DNA from: Negativicutes bacterium
GTDB lineage: Bacteria > Bacillota_C > Negativicutes > Acidaminococcales > Acidaminococcaceae
Assembly: GCA_009930275.1 (NCBI GenBank)
Contig: RZYP01000012.1
Location: 1-39,224 of the forward strand
DNA length: 39,224 nt
Reading direction: 5' to 3'
In this document: piece after piece, positions 16,427 through 24,085 of the stretch
Position numbering within the stretch: position 1 is the stretch's first letter
Layout of the letters: every line of letters starts with the position of its first letter
Program-made: the position numbers and the translations under genes
Notes under the pieces: model-generated
Told to the model about the DNA's origin: nothing
Seen by the model: only the letters and a program-made list of their open reading frames with translations
Databases searched by the model: none

Positions 16427-16736
16427 ATAAGTTAAAATCGTCATTGCGATGACGGAGAAAAGTACTTTATGGTTATGTCTTCAGAGAGCCGGGATGGTGC
16501 AAGCCGGTGGCAGAGACATAGAGGAAGTTCTCTCCTGAGCTGCCAGCTGAAATTGTAGTAGGTGGAGCCGTACCCCGCGTTAAGGGCTGGAGAGTGGATG
16601 CAAAAGCATTCCAAATTGGGTGGTACCGCGGCAAATGTTCGTCCCAGAGCCGGGGTTCTTTTTTTTTGGGGGTTTTTGTATCAAATTGGGTGGTACCACG
16701 ATATTTTATCGTCCCTTTACAAGGGGCGTTTTTTTA
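16427..16736 (+). promoter_or_regulatory. T-box leader with two antiterminator/terminator modules; specifier probably GUU (Val)
   Basis: A stem I region shows AGTA, AGAGAGCC, the apical GGATGGTGCAAGCC and closing helix TATGTC/GACATA. The specifier loop reads GAA-GTT (GTT at 16527-16529), in the same register as GAA-CTC in the leuS leader below, suggesting valine. UUC (Phe), one base on, is the alternative. The first T-box GGGTGGTACCGCGG is at 16618-16631, followed by a weak hairpin and nine Ts (16659-16667). A second T-box GGGTGGTACC is at 16688-16697, and a good terminator pairs 16710-16716 with 16722-16728 before seven Ts. Both T-boxes contain TGGT, fitting tRNAs with discriminator A. Confidence 0.85.
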
Positions 16737-16779
16737 TGCCCCGATTGCAATCATATCATTCATAGGGAGGTTGGTTTTC

Positions 16780-18195
16780 ATGTCAATATCGCTTGTTATT
16801 CTTGTTCTGTATATCCTGGCGTTATTCGCAATAAGCTGGTATGCAAAAAAACGTAGTGAGGGAACGGCGGAGAATTTTGCTTTGGCTGGTCGTAAACTGA
16901 GCGCTCCTTTAATTGGCGTTTCAATTATTGGCTTAGCAGTCGGCGGTGCTTCTACCATCGGGGTGTCCGAACATGCCTTCAAGGTGGGGCTTTCCGCAGG
17001 CTGGTACACGGCAGCCTGGGGCATTGGCGCTATCATCATGGGTATGTTCCTGGCACGTAAATACAGAGAGGCCAATATTACGACGATTTCTGAATTAATC
17101 GAAAGACATCACGATTCCAAGGCCGTAGTGATGGGCGTAATATGCCAGATAATTATTCAATTGGTAATTATTTCTTTGCAATATATTGCCGGAGGAAGCA
17201 TTATCAGCGCACTTATGCCGGAAATTCCCTTTAAAGCTGGTGTTATGATCAGTGCGGTGACTTTCATAGGCATTACTTTCATTGGCGGTATGTGGTCGGC
17301 CAGCTTGTCAAACATATTGAATATCATTTTGATTTACGGCGGCATTGCGGTTGCAACTGTCATACAGTTCACGAAGGTCGGAGGATTAGCCGGCTTGGAA
17401 CTGAAATTACCGGCTAATATTCCCTGGTTTGATCCGGTCGCCGGTGTTGGTGTCATGGGTATTACCTCCTGGATTGTTGTCTTAGTAACAGTCAATCTCT
17501 CATTACAGGCTATCCTCCAAATCTCTTTGGGCGCAAAAGATGCCGAGACAGCGCGCAAAGGTTTCGTCTGGGGCGGCGTTCTTATGATTCCTGTGGGCTT
17601 TATGGCGGCTCTTCTTGGCATTTGTGCCAAGGCTGCTTATCCCGGGGCCAATGCGGCACTTGCTTTGCCGCAGGTTATTGTTGGACTGCAGCCGCTTTTG
17701 GCTGGACTTACCCTCGCAGCGTTGTGGGCAGCAGATGTTTCTACGGCCTGTAACTTGCTTTTGAGCGCAGGCACCTTGTTCTCTAAAGATATTTACAAGC
17801 GTTTCATAAACAAGGAATGCAGCGACAAACAACAGCTATCCGTTATGCGTTTGAGCGTTATTGTTTCCGGAGTCGTGACCGTTGGCATGGCGATGATGGT
17901 TTCCGGTATTCTCGGCACCATTATGATAGGACTGAGTTTAACCGCAGCCTTCAGCATTATCGTTATCATGGCGTTGTTCTTCCCGCAATATGCTTGTAAA
18001 GCTGCAGGCTTTAATACGATGTTGGTAGGGCTGGTGCTGTTGATTGCATGGCAGTTAGTTCCAGCGATCCGTATTTTCCCACATGTTATTTATATGGAAT
18101 GGGTAGGTTGTTCCTTAGCCTATGCGTTGACGGCAATCCTTGTTCCTGAAAAGAAGGCCTTGCCGGTACCGTGTACTGAGCAGGAAATCGTTTAA
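16780..18195 (+). CDS. sodium:solute symporter (SSS/SLC5 family), probably amino acid uptake
   Basis: 471 residues, an inner-membrane protein with about 12-13 hydrophobic segments. N-terminal AKKRSEGTAENFALAGRKL and the following GGASTIGVSEHAFKVGLSAGWYTAAWGIG are SSS-family patterns, and the central region carries ALWAADVSTACNLLLSAGTLFSKDIYK. Family members couple inward sodium flow to uptake of proline, pantothenate, sugars or other solutes. Because the mRNA starts with a T-box leader, an amino acid substrate is likely; the probable GUU specifier points to valine or branched-chain uptake, but this is inference. The open frame runs 186 bases further upstream through the T-box leader; ATG 16780 with AGGGAGG nine bases before it is the true start. 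Confidence 0.88.
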   Translation: MSISLVILVLYILALFAISWYAKKRSEGTAENFALAGRKLSAPLIGVSIIGLAVGGASTIGVSEHAFKVGLSAGWYTAAWGIGAIIMGMFLARKYREANITTISELIERHHDSKAVVMGVICQIIIQLVIISLQYIAGGSIISALMPEIPFKAGVMISAVTFIGITFIGGMWSASLSNILNIILIYGGIAVATVIQFTKVGGLAGLELKLPANIPWFDPVAGVGVMGITSWIVVLVTVNLSLQAILQISLGAKDAETARKGFVWGGVLMIPVGFMAALLGICAKAAYPGANAALALPQVIVGLQPLLAGLTLAALWAADVSTACNLLLSAGTLFSKDIYKRFINKECSDKQQLSVMRLSVIVSGVVTVGMAMMVSGILGTIMIGLSLTAAFSIIVIMALFFPQYACKAAGFNTMLVGLVLLIAWQLVPAIRIFPHVIYMEWVGCSLAYALTAILVPEKKALPVPCTEQEIV

Positions 18196-18211
18196 TAAAT
18201 CAGTATAGTAG

Positions 18212-18247
18212 ATACCCAAGGGCGGTTTGCCTTTGGGTATTTTTTTA
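18212..18247 (+). terminator. terminator of the symporter
   Basis: A 12-bp stem (18212-18223 with 18229-18240, one G-U) is followed by seven Ts. Confidence 0.9.
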
Positions 18248-18363
18248 TAAAGTCTTTTGACAAAAAAGCAGGTAAAATGAAAGTTTTGGCTAATATATAC
18301 GCTTTAACGGGACAAATATCGAACAGCATATGGAAGCATTATTTATAATTTGGAGGTGACATT

Positions 18364-19350
18364 ATGCCGAAATCGATAAACCAAAAAGCAAAATTATTGT
18401 ATATACAAAAATTTTTGTTGGAAGAAACTGATGAAAACCACCCGCTGACTGTTAATCAGATAATTTCAAAGTTGGCTGGCTTCGGAATTAACGCGGAAAG
18501 AAAAAGCATTTATGACGATATAGATACTTTGCGCAATTTTGGTCTCGATATTATATGTACCAGAGGGCGTTCCAATTCTTATTTTGTGGGTGAACGTTCT
18601 TTCGAGTTGCCGGAATTAAAGCTTCTGGTTGATGCGGTGGGAGCATCCAAGTTTATTACAAATAGAAAAACCATGGAGCTCATTAAAAAACTGGAGGGTT
18701 GTACCAGTAAGTATCAGGCAAATTCTTTGCATCGGCAAGTCTATGTTAAAAACAGAATAAAGAATATGCATGAGAGCATTTATTACAACGTGGACAAGCT
18801 GCATCAAGCTATTGCGGAAAAGAAGCAGATTAGTTTCAAATATATGGAGTGGACCCTTGATAAAGGGGAAAAAGTACGTAAAAATGGCGTGAAGTATTAT
18901 GAAAGTCCCTGCTCACTATGTTGGGATAATGATAATTACTACCTGATTACTTATAATTCCAAGCACATGAAAAATCTGCATTATCGGGTTGATAAGATGT
19001 CAGAAGTGACAGTGCTCGATGAACCTTCTAACTTTGGCGAAGATGGTCAATCTTTTGATTTGGTGAGCCATGCACGGAAACATTTCGGTATGTTTGGCGG
19101 CGAAGAAACAAATGTAGAGATGCAGTTTGACAATTCCTTAGTAGGTGTTATTATCGACCGTTTTGGGAAAGAAATCGCTATTAAAAAGGCTGATGAAAAT
19201 AATTTTATTATCAGCGTTGATATTGCTGTCAGCCCCGTTTTTTTTGGCTGGATAATGAGTCTTGGCAGTAAGGCCAAGGTCCTGGGGCCTGCGTGGGTGA
19301 AAAGAGAGTTAGGGAAAAATTGCAAAAAGATTTTGAATTATTACAAGTAG
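18364..19350 (+). CDS. WYL-domain transcriptional regulator
   Basis: 328 residues. The N-terminal 65 residues form a DeoR-like winged helix-turn-helix (TVNQIISKL...AERKSIYDDIDTLRNFGLDI, with the recognition helix near 45-60). A WYL ligand-binding domain lies at about 140-215 (ISFKYMEW, then YYESPCSLCWDNDNYYLITYN, then HYRVDKM), and a C-terminal WCX-like extension ends the protein. WYL domains bind nucleic acids or nucleotides and are often linked to DNA damage or defence, but many also regulate ordinary genes. AATTTGGAGGTGA precedes the ATG. It is likely first in a run with the two unknown genes and the ArsC-like gene downstream (gaps 12, 22 and 12 bases). Confidence 0.9.
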   Translation: MPKSINQKAKLLYIQKFLLEETDENHPLTVNQIISKLAGFGINAERKSIYDDIDTLRNFGLDIICTRGRSNSYFVGERSFELPELKLLVDAVGASKFITNRKTMELIKKLEGCTSKYQANSLHRQVYVKNRIKNMHESIYYNVDKLHQAIAEKKQISFKYMEWTLDKGEKVRKNGVKYYESPCSLCWDNDNYYLITYNSKHMKNLHYRVDKMSEVTVLDEPSNFGEDGQSFDLVSHARKHFGMFGGEETNVEMQFDNSLVGVIIDRFGKEIAIKKADENNFIISVDIAVSPVFFGWIMSLGSKAKVLGPAWVKRELGKNCKKILNYYK

Positions 19351-19362
19351 CGAGGTCATAAA

Positions 19363-19791
19363 ATGGAGAAAGACAATATCATAGAGATTAAATACCCGCA
19401 TCCGCATTTTAAACCCCAGTCTGATTACTCGGACGCTATTGATGAAGAGGGGTGCATCGACAGCGACATTGGCTATCTGGAAGGCGAGTTTAGTGACGAA
19501 AGACCTTTTCGCGTAGAGTGTTGGGCAATTGATGATGTGAAAATGGCAACAATATATTTTTCTGACCGTAACATAAAGAAGGCGACTAAAGAAGAGCTTA
19601 TTAAATATCTGGAAGATGAAAAGCTTCTCAGATGGCTGCAAAAGCGCAAAAATTTGCAATGCAGGCACGTCAAGGATGATGTTGATATTTCAATGTGGGC
19701 AGTAAATATAAAGTTATGTGATGCGCGAGGTAAATATGCGGAGATTAATGGTGAGCTTATTGCTTACGAAAACCCCCAGGCAAAAGACTGA
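19363..19791 (+). CDS. protein of unknown function following the WYL regulator
   Basis: 142 residues, soluble, mixed charge. It opens with a proline/histidine-rich segment (KYPHPHFKP), an acidic stretch (YSDAIDEEGCIDSD) and a probable strand pair around PFRVECWAIDDVKMATIYFSD. This is followed by a lysine/glutamate-rich helix (about 70-95) and a strand-rich end. No signal peptide or membrane segment. I do not recognise a family. It starts 12 bases after the regulator with GCGAGGT as its ribosome site, so it is probably co-transcribed and may be part of whatever the WYL protein controls. Confidence 0.75.
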   Translation: MEKDNIIEIKYPHPHFKPQSDYSDAIDEEGCIDSDIGYLEGEFSDERPFRVECWAIDDVKMATIYFSDRNIKKATKEELIKYLEDEKLLRWLQKRKNLQCRHVKDDVDISMWAVNIKLCDARGKYAEINGELIAYENPQAKD

Positions 19792-19813
19792 ACGGGGATT
19801 CCAAGGAGGATAA

Positions 19814-20305
19814 ATGGACCTGGATAAGTTCAGAGAGCAAATTGAGAGCTATTTAGAGCAGGCAGACTACATAAACGTTGTCCTTAAAAAGGAAGAAGTG
19901 GATAAAGATGAAACTGAGCGCTATTTGGCTTTGTTGGCAATTTTGGGTGAGAAACGTGCATTTGCCGACAAGTTCTATGAGCGGATGACAATTAGTTTCG
20001 AGGGATATGATCAAGATTTATTTTCAAATCCTGCGTTGACAGCATTCATTAAACGTTTAAGTGCGAACTGCCATTACTTATTCTTTTTCTTAAACAAGGA
20101 AACAGATACCATCAAGAACCTTGCCATAATTGCATGTGGCACAGGCGTAAGTGATGGGGATAATCATGCTATGGACAAAGAAAGGTTCGATACCTTTTTG
20201 AAACGACAATTACAAGGCATGGTTTTACTTGCTGCGAGGCATGATATTGAACCAGGGTGTCTGGAAGAAGCTGTTCAGCATGTTTACGACTATTTCGGAT
20301 TTTAG
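19814..20305 (+). CDS. helical protein of unknown function
   Basis: 163 residues, soluble and predominantly helical. Residues 1-60 are rich in charged residues (FREQIESYLEQADYINVVLKKEEVDKDETERYLALLAILGEKRAF); the later part has KRLSANCHYLFFFLNKE and a C-terminal helix ending in YDYFGF. No catalytic motif is visible. AAGGAGG lies directly before the ATG. It is tightly spaced with both neighbours and probably belongs to the WYL-led transcript. Function unknown. Confidence 0.75.
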   Translation: MDLDKFREQIESYLEQADYINVVLKKEEVDKDETERYLALLAILGEKRAFADKFYERMTISFEGYDQDLFSNPALTAFIKRLSANCHYLFFFLNKETDTIKNLAIIACGTGVSDGDNHAMDKERFDTFLKRQLQGMVLLAARHDIEPGCLEEAVQHVYDYFGF

Positions 20306-20317
20306 GAGGTAGAAAAA

Positions 20318-20677
20318 ATGAGTGTCTTGTTTGTGGAATACCCTAAGTGCGGTACCTGCCAGAAGGCCAAGAAATGGCTCGAAGACCATAAAATCGGTTT
20401 TGTTGACCGGCATATTGTTGAAGAAAGACCTTCGGCGGAGGAAATTATGCTTTGGTGGCAAAAAAGCGGCTTGCCGCTGAAGAAATTTTTCAATACAAGC
20501 GGGCTTTTATACAAAAAGCTGGAATTAAAAGACAAACTCCCTCTCATGGGCGAGAAGGAGCAGATAGAATTGCTGGCTACTGACGGCATGCTCGTCAAGA
20601 GACCGGTAATAGTTTCCAAGGATTTCATTCTGATTGGGTTCAGCCCAAAGGAATGGGAGAAAGCACTGTTAAGCTGA
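20318..20677 (+). CDS. ArsC/Spx-family thioredoxin-fold protein
   Basis: 119 residues, typical for the ArsC/Spx/YffB family. The N-terminal strand FVEYPKCGTCQKAKKWLEDH carries a CxxC at residues 11-14, and the conserved arginine-proline of the family is in LVKRPVIV. The spacing and the CxxC resemble Spx (an RNA polymerase-binding redox regulator) as well as thiol-linked arsenate reductase-like proteins. No arsenic-resistance genes are nearby, so arsenate reduction is not supported by context. GGAGG precedes the ATG. Last gene of the presumed WYL-led unit. Confidence 0.85.
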   Translation: MSVLFVEYPKCGTCQKAKKWLEDHKIGFVDRHIVEERPSAEEIMLWWQKSGLPLKKFFNTSGLLYKKLELKDKLPLMGEKEQIELLATDGMLVKRPVIVSKDFILIGFSPKEWEKALLS

Positions 20678-20775
20678 TAGATTGAGATTGTTACAAAAAT
20701 GCTGACATGAACAGGCAAAAGTGTTTATGGCAGCATTTCTCTATGTGAAAAAGAGAATTAAATAATAAAAGGAAA

Positions 20776-20806
20776 CAGCCGCTTACGAGGGGTCCGTAAG
20801 CGGCTG
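20776..20806 (+). terminator. strong GC-rich hairpin, possible terminator
   Basis: A perfect 12-bp stem (20776-20787 with 20795-20806) has a seven-base loop. No T-run follows on the plus strand; the minus strand has a moderately T-rich tail. It may end the ArsC-like transcript with help from another factor, or be an RNA processing/stability element. Confidence 0.45.
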
Positions 20807-21030
20807 CTTCAAGGGAAAGTTGTTTATGATGATTTAATGGGAAGGGTATAGCAAGAGGGGGTAACTCCTACTATGTTTACAGTATAGAATGTAAATATGA
20901 CAAACAAAGGGCAAAATTATGAAAAAAATGTGAAATGTACCTAAGCCTGAAATAGTTAAAAAGGGCTAATAGGAAATAATGTATAATTAGTAGAAAAGAT
21001 AACTCAACATATAACAGGAGGAACAGAGAG
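20807..21030. other. intergenic stretch, little recognisable
   Basis: From 20678 to 21030 there is no convincing gene. Apart from the hairpin at 20776-20806 I see only a TATAAT (20982-20987) lacking a good -35 and the ribosome site of the next gene. Confidence 0.5.
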
Positions 21031-21324
21031 TTGAAAGTAGACAAGACAGAGTTTGACAAAGGTTTAGCTAACATAAGAAGCTGTGTTCAGAAATTTGCAG
21101 TCGCTTTGGACGAAATGGACCAAAGCGAAAATGAGAAGATAGTAGAGGCAGGCAACTGGTTTTACGTAAACCTTAATGAAAAGTTGTTACCGTTAAGGCA
21201 GGGACTTAAACAAAAAATTGACTTCTGTCTTGACGAACGCGATTATGATAGTGTGTCCGTTTTGCTGGAATGTCTTAAAGAGCTTGATGAAGTACAGGAT
21301 TCGGTGATGGGATTGAAAAAATAA
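21031..21324 (+). CDS. small helical protein of unknown function
   Basis: 97 residues from a TTG start with AGGAGG eight bases upstream. Charged and helical throughout (likely a coiled coil or helical hairpin: VQKFAVALDEMDQSENEKIVEAG...LRQGLKQKIDFCLDERDYDSV), with no motif I recognise. A TATAAT lies about 45 bases upstream. It is the first gene of a compact three-gene run; its TAA overlaps the ATG of the membrane-protein gene by one base. Confidence 0.65.
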   Translation: MKVDKTEFDKGLANIRSCVQKFAVALDEMDQSENEKIVEAGNWFYVNLNEKLLPLRQGLKQKIDFCLDERDYDSVSVLLECLKELDEVQDSVMGLKK

Positions 21325-22022
21325 TGAAAACTCATAAAGGACCTACCATAACAATTGGAATATTGCTTATTGCATGTCTTGCTCTTCTGGTGAGGGGAGT
21401 AGTTTGGTATCCTTTTTGTTTGTTTTCCGGAGCAAAACTATTTGTTTTGCTAGCACTTATTTCTATTTGGGCCAAACAGTTTGGCGGAACATCGACTTTG
21501 CAAAGGATCCTTGTCAGCGGCGGAGAAATATGCGCCTTATTGGTTGGTAGCCACCTTCTTGTTCCCTATTTCTGGCCTACAAGAATTTATAATGGACAAT
21601 ATTTGACTGCTTTTATGATTTGTGCCGGTTTGGCTTGGCTCTATTCTATGGCTTCTTTAGAAAAGGAAGAATTTGGCAGCCGATCCTTTCAATTATTTTT
21701 CTATGCCCCTCTGGTAGTATTTATCGGGCTCGCCTTAGCTGTGAGTGCTTTCGCGGGACCGGCGAATTCGGCAAAAATTTTTGTGTTTTATTATTTTGTC
21801 TTAGGAGGCGTCATTGTCAAAGAAGGCCTTTTAGACAACAAATCCGGCAAACTTAACGGCGGGTTGTTGTTAATGATAATGGCAACAGCAGGCGCAGCTA
21901 TTGTTTTCAACTTGTCACAATTATTAAACTGGAAGATAACCACGGGCGTTGCTTGTGCTTTCGTATTCATTAATATCTGGTTTAATGCCAGAAAAAGAAG
22001 AATGAGGAGAAGAAATAAATGA
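21324..22022 (+). CDS. integral membrane protein of unknown function
   Basis: 232 residues with about seven or eight hydrophobic helices, the first at residues 9-28 and the last around 205-220, ending in a strongly basic tail (KRRMRRRNK) that should stay in the cytoplasm. No transporter or enzyme motif is visible. It overlaps the preceding small gene by one base and exodeoxyribonuclease III by four (ATGA), so the three are translated as a unit. The pairing with a DNA-repair enzyme may be only positional. Confidence 0.7.
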   Translation: MKTHKGPTITIGILLIACLALLVRGVVWYPFCLFSGAKLFVLLALISIWAKQFGGTSTLQRILVSGGEICALLVGSHLLVPYFWPTRIYNGQYLTAFMICAGLAWLYSMASLEKEEFGSRSFQLFFYAPLVVFIGLALAVSAFAGPANSAKIFVFYYFVLGGVIVKEGLLDNKSGKLNGGLLLMIMATAGAAIVFNLSQLLNWKITTGVACAFVFINIWFNARKRRMRRRNK

Positions 22023-22771
22023 AATTGATTTCATGGAATGTTAATGGCCTGCGTGCTTGCATGAACAAAGGATTCCAGGATTTCCTGGCAAAATCCGAAG
22101 CCGACATCTTTTGCGTACAAGAAACAAAGATGCAGAGAGGTCAAGCTGAATTTGATTTTTACGGCTATGAAGAATACTGGAACAGTGCGACTAAAAAAGG
22201 CTATGCGGGAACTGCAATATTCACCAAAATAAAACCGTTAAGTGTAAGTTATGATATGGGTATTGAGGAACACGACCAGGAAGGACGCATTATCACTGCT
22301 GAATTTGCTGATTTTTATCTGGTCAATGTGTATACGCCCAATTCGCAGCGTGAATTGGCAAGGCTTGATTACCGCATGCAATGGGAGGATGCCTTCAGGT
22401 CTTATGTCAAAATGCTCGACGAGAAAAAACCCGTTATTATCTGTGGTGACCTCAATGTTGCGCACAAAGAAATCGACTTAAAAAATTATAAAACTAACCG
22501 CATGAATGCAGGCTTCACTGATGAAGAAAGGGCTAAAATGACGGAACTGCTGGAAGGAGGTTTTGTCGATTCTTTTCGCTATCTTTATCCTGACAAGGAA
22601 GGCATCTATACCTGGTGGTCGTATATGTTCAAAGCCAGGGAAAAGAATGCCGGATGGAGAATTGACTATTTTGTGGTTTCAAGTCGTTTAGCTGAAAGAA
22701 TCGCAGACAGTTTAATTTACACGGATGTCATGGGCAGCGACCATTGCCCGGTTGGTTTAATTTTGAAATAA
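22019..22771 (+). CDS. xth: exodeoxyribonuclease III / AP endonuclease
   Basis: 250 residues, the usual length. It cleaves DNA 5' to abasic sites and has 3'-5' exonuclease activity in base excision repair. The magnesium and active-site elements are in order: SWNVNGLRA near residue 6, QETKMQ (catalytic glutamate) near 36, VNVYTPNS near 102, [14 protein letters not shown] near 140, WRIDYFVVS near 214 and [11 protein letters not shown] at the end. It is of the ExoA (Bacillus-type) subfamily. The ATG overlaps the previous stop. A perfect palindromic terminator follows. Confidence 0.96.
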   Translation: MKLISWNVNGLRACMNKGFQDFLAKSEADIFCVQETKMQRGQAEFDFYGYEEYWNSATKKGYAGTAIFTKIKPLSVSYDMGIEEHDQEGRIITAEFADFYLVNVYTPNSQRELARLDYRMQWEDAFRSYVKMLDEKKPVIICGDLNVAHKEIDLKNYKTNRMNAGFTDEERAKMTELLEGGFVDSFRYLYPDKEGIYTWWSYMFKAREKNAGWRIDYFVVSSRLAERIADSLIYTDVMGSDHCPVGLILK

Positions 22772-22774
22772 GAT

Positions 22775-22804
22775 AAGACCTGAGTTCAATTGAACTCAGG
22801 TCTT
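22775..22804. terminator. bidirectional terminator (30-bp perfect palindrome)
   Basis: Arms 22775-22789 and 22790-22804 are perfect complements. T-rich sequence follows on the plus strand (GGTTTTT). It lies between the convergent exodeoxyribonuclease III and lgt genes. Confidence 0.8.
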
Positions 22805-22823
22805 GGTTTTTAGTATAGCAATT

Positions 22824-23627
22824 TCATTTATTTTTTTTCGAAACAGTTTTTGGATTGTTTTCCGGCTTGCTTCGGCCAACCCAGAAAAAAAGTACGGCAG
22901 CAACGATAATGAAAGCGAGGCTTGTTGCTTGTGCTGATTTTAAACCAAGGAACAGAGGTTCGGTGTAATCCCCGCGCAGCATTTCCAATCCGAAGCGAAC
23001 AGCCGAATATAAAATAACATAGAGTAATGCAACTTGGCCGCGAGCATGATTCGTGGTACGGAAGAGTAGAAGCAAGGCGAAGATTACAATGTCCAGCTGT
23101 CCTTCCCATACTTCTGCCGGCCAAAGCGGAGCGCTGCCGTAGGTTCTGTAGGCAAGGGTGCCTTCAGGATAAACAAGGCCGAAATTGCCGCCGGTCGGTG
23201 ACCCGAAGGCGTCGCCGTTCAAAAGGTTAGCCATGCGACCGATGGATTGACCTATGATAAGAGCCGGCGTAACAATGTCTAAAAGTGCGACAGCATCAAT
23301 TTTGTGTATGCGGCAATAGACGAACCCTGCTAATACGCCTGCCAGCATACCCCCTTGAACAGCCATGCCGCCTTGCCAGACAAAAGGGATTTCCAGAAGA
23401 TGGTTACTGTAATATTCCCAGTCAAAAAATAATACATCCCAGAGTCGGCCGCCTATTATGCCGGCAAAGCCTCCGTAAATACCAAGGTCGACTACGTGGG
23501 TGTGCCAACGGCCATCTTGTTTGGCGAGAAAATAAGCAACGCCGGTAGCCAGGAAAATGCTCATGCAAAGTACAAGCCCATACATGCGTACAGGAAAGTC
23601 ACCGATGTGGAAAAGATATTGATGCAT
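22824..23627 (-). CDS. lgt: prolipoprotein diacylglyceryl transferase
   Basis: 267 residues, multi-spanning membrane enzyme that moves a diacylglyceryl group from phosphatidylglycerol to the lipobox cysteine of prolipoproteins. The signature IGRMANLLNGDAFG (about residues 129-142; consensus GRxxNFxNxExxG) and the N-terminal FPVRMYGLVLCMS (arginine-tyrosine-glycine) are present, as is YSAVRFGLEMLRGDY near 210, with its essential arginine. AGGAGG lies close to the ATG. It starts 18 bases after the CsoR-family gene on the same strand, so the two are probably one transcript. Confidence 0.96.
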   Translation of the reverse strand: MHQYLFHIGDFPVRMYGLVLCMSIFLATGVAYFLAKQDGRWHTHVVDLGIYGGFAGIIGGRLWDVLFFDWEYYSNHLLEIPFVWQGGMAVQGGMLAGVLAGFVYCRIHKIDAVALLDIVTPALIIGQSIGRMANLLNGDAFGSPTGGNFGLVYPEGTLAYRTYGSAPLWPAEVWEGQLDIVIFALLLLFRTTNHARGQVALLYVILYSAVRFGLEMLRGDYTEPLFLGLKSAQATSLAFIIVAAVLFFWVGRSKPENNPKTVSKKNK

Positions 23628-23645
23628 AATGCCTCCTGATTTTTG

Positions 23646-23915
23646 TTATTTTAAGAAGGAAATAATTTGTTTAACGACTTTTTGTACGTGTTCTTTCTCT
23701 TCTACGGATTTTGCTTGCGCGCACAGACAGTCTCTGGCATTGTTTTCCAGAAGATAGATGCCGATTTTTTCAATAGCGGAACGGGTTGCGGATATTTGCA
23801 CCAAGATGTCAGCGCAATCCTCTTTGTTTTCTACCATACGCTCTATTCCCGAGATATGGCCCTTGACAGTTTTCAACCTAGTCAAAATTGCCTTCTCTGC
23901 TTCACTGTTAAGCAT
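23646..23915 (-). CDS. CsoR/RcnR-family (DUF156) metal- or thiol-sensing repressor lacking the copper-ligand His
   Basis: 89 residues, all-helical. The family core VKGHISGIERMVENKEDCADILVQISATRSAI is present (split here: GHISGIERM at 19-27, C34 in the DCADIL box). In copper-sensing CsoR the Cu(I) ligands are Cys-His-Cys with spacings of 25 and 4; here the same positions are C34, N59 and C63, with an extra C65. Loss of the histidine with both cysteines kept is what is seen in persulfide-sensing CstR-type members, so a reactive-sulfur or other thiol signal is plausible. AAAGGAGG precedes the ATG. It likely represses its own promoter, and with it lgt. Confidence 0.9.
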   Translation of the reverse strand: MLNSEAEKAILTRLKTVKGHISGIERMVENKEDCADILVQISATRSAIEKIGIYLLENNARDCLCAQAKSVEEKEHVQKVVKQIISFLK

Positions 23916-23926
23916 TATCTTGCCCT

Positions 23927-23989
23927 CCTTTGCCCACCCCGGGCGGATGGGTCTTGAACCATTATACTATATTGAATTGCGCATTTCCA
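23927..23989 (-). promoter_or_regulatory. promoter and possible operator of the CsoR-family gene
   Basis: Minus strand TGGAAA (23984-23989), 17 bases, TATAAT (23961-23966). Between the -10 and the ribosome site lies a G/C-rich, partly palindromic block with CCCGGG at its centre (about 23933-23951), in an AT-rich setting. CsoR-family operators are typically such G-tract inverted repeats near the start point. Confidence 0.5.
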
Positions 23990-24020
23990 GTAGGAAAAAC
24001 AGGAAAAACAAGACTAATTT

Positions 24021-24051
24021 TGTGGACTAACCACAGGCGATATTGTATACT
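24021..24051 (+). promoter_or_regulatory. promoter of the suf-like operon with an inverted repeat over the -35
   Basis: TGGACT (24023-24028), 17 bases, TATACT (24046-24051). The repeat TGTGG-ACTAA-CCACA (24021-24035) covers the -35 box, a good place for a repressor. An Fe-S-responsive Rrf2-type regulator would fit the operon, but that is inference. Confidence 0.55.
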
Positions 24052-24085
24052 TTGAATATCAGTTGAGAGGAGGCACCAATTCATT

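Noticed and set aside
16594..16779. Upstream extension of the symporter reading frame into the T-box leader
   Set aside because: This stretch is the T-box and terminator region; a strong ribosome site sits before ATG 16780 and the translated extension has no membrane or family character.
20318..20677. Calling the ArsC-family protein an arsenate reductase
   Set aside because: No arsenic transport or arsR genes nearby, and the CxxC motif fits Spx/YffB-type proteins as well.
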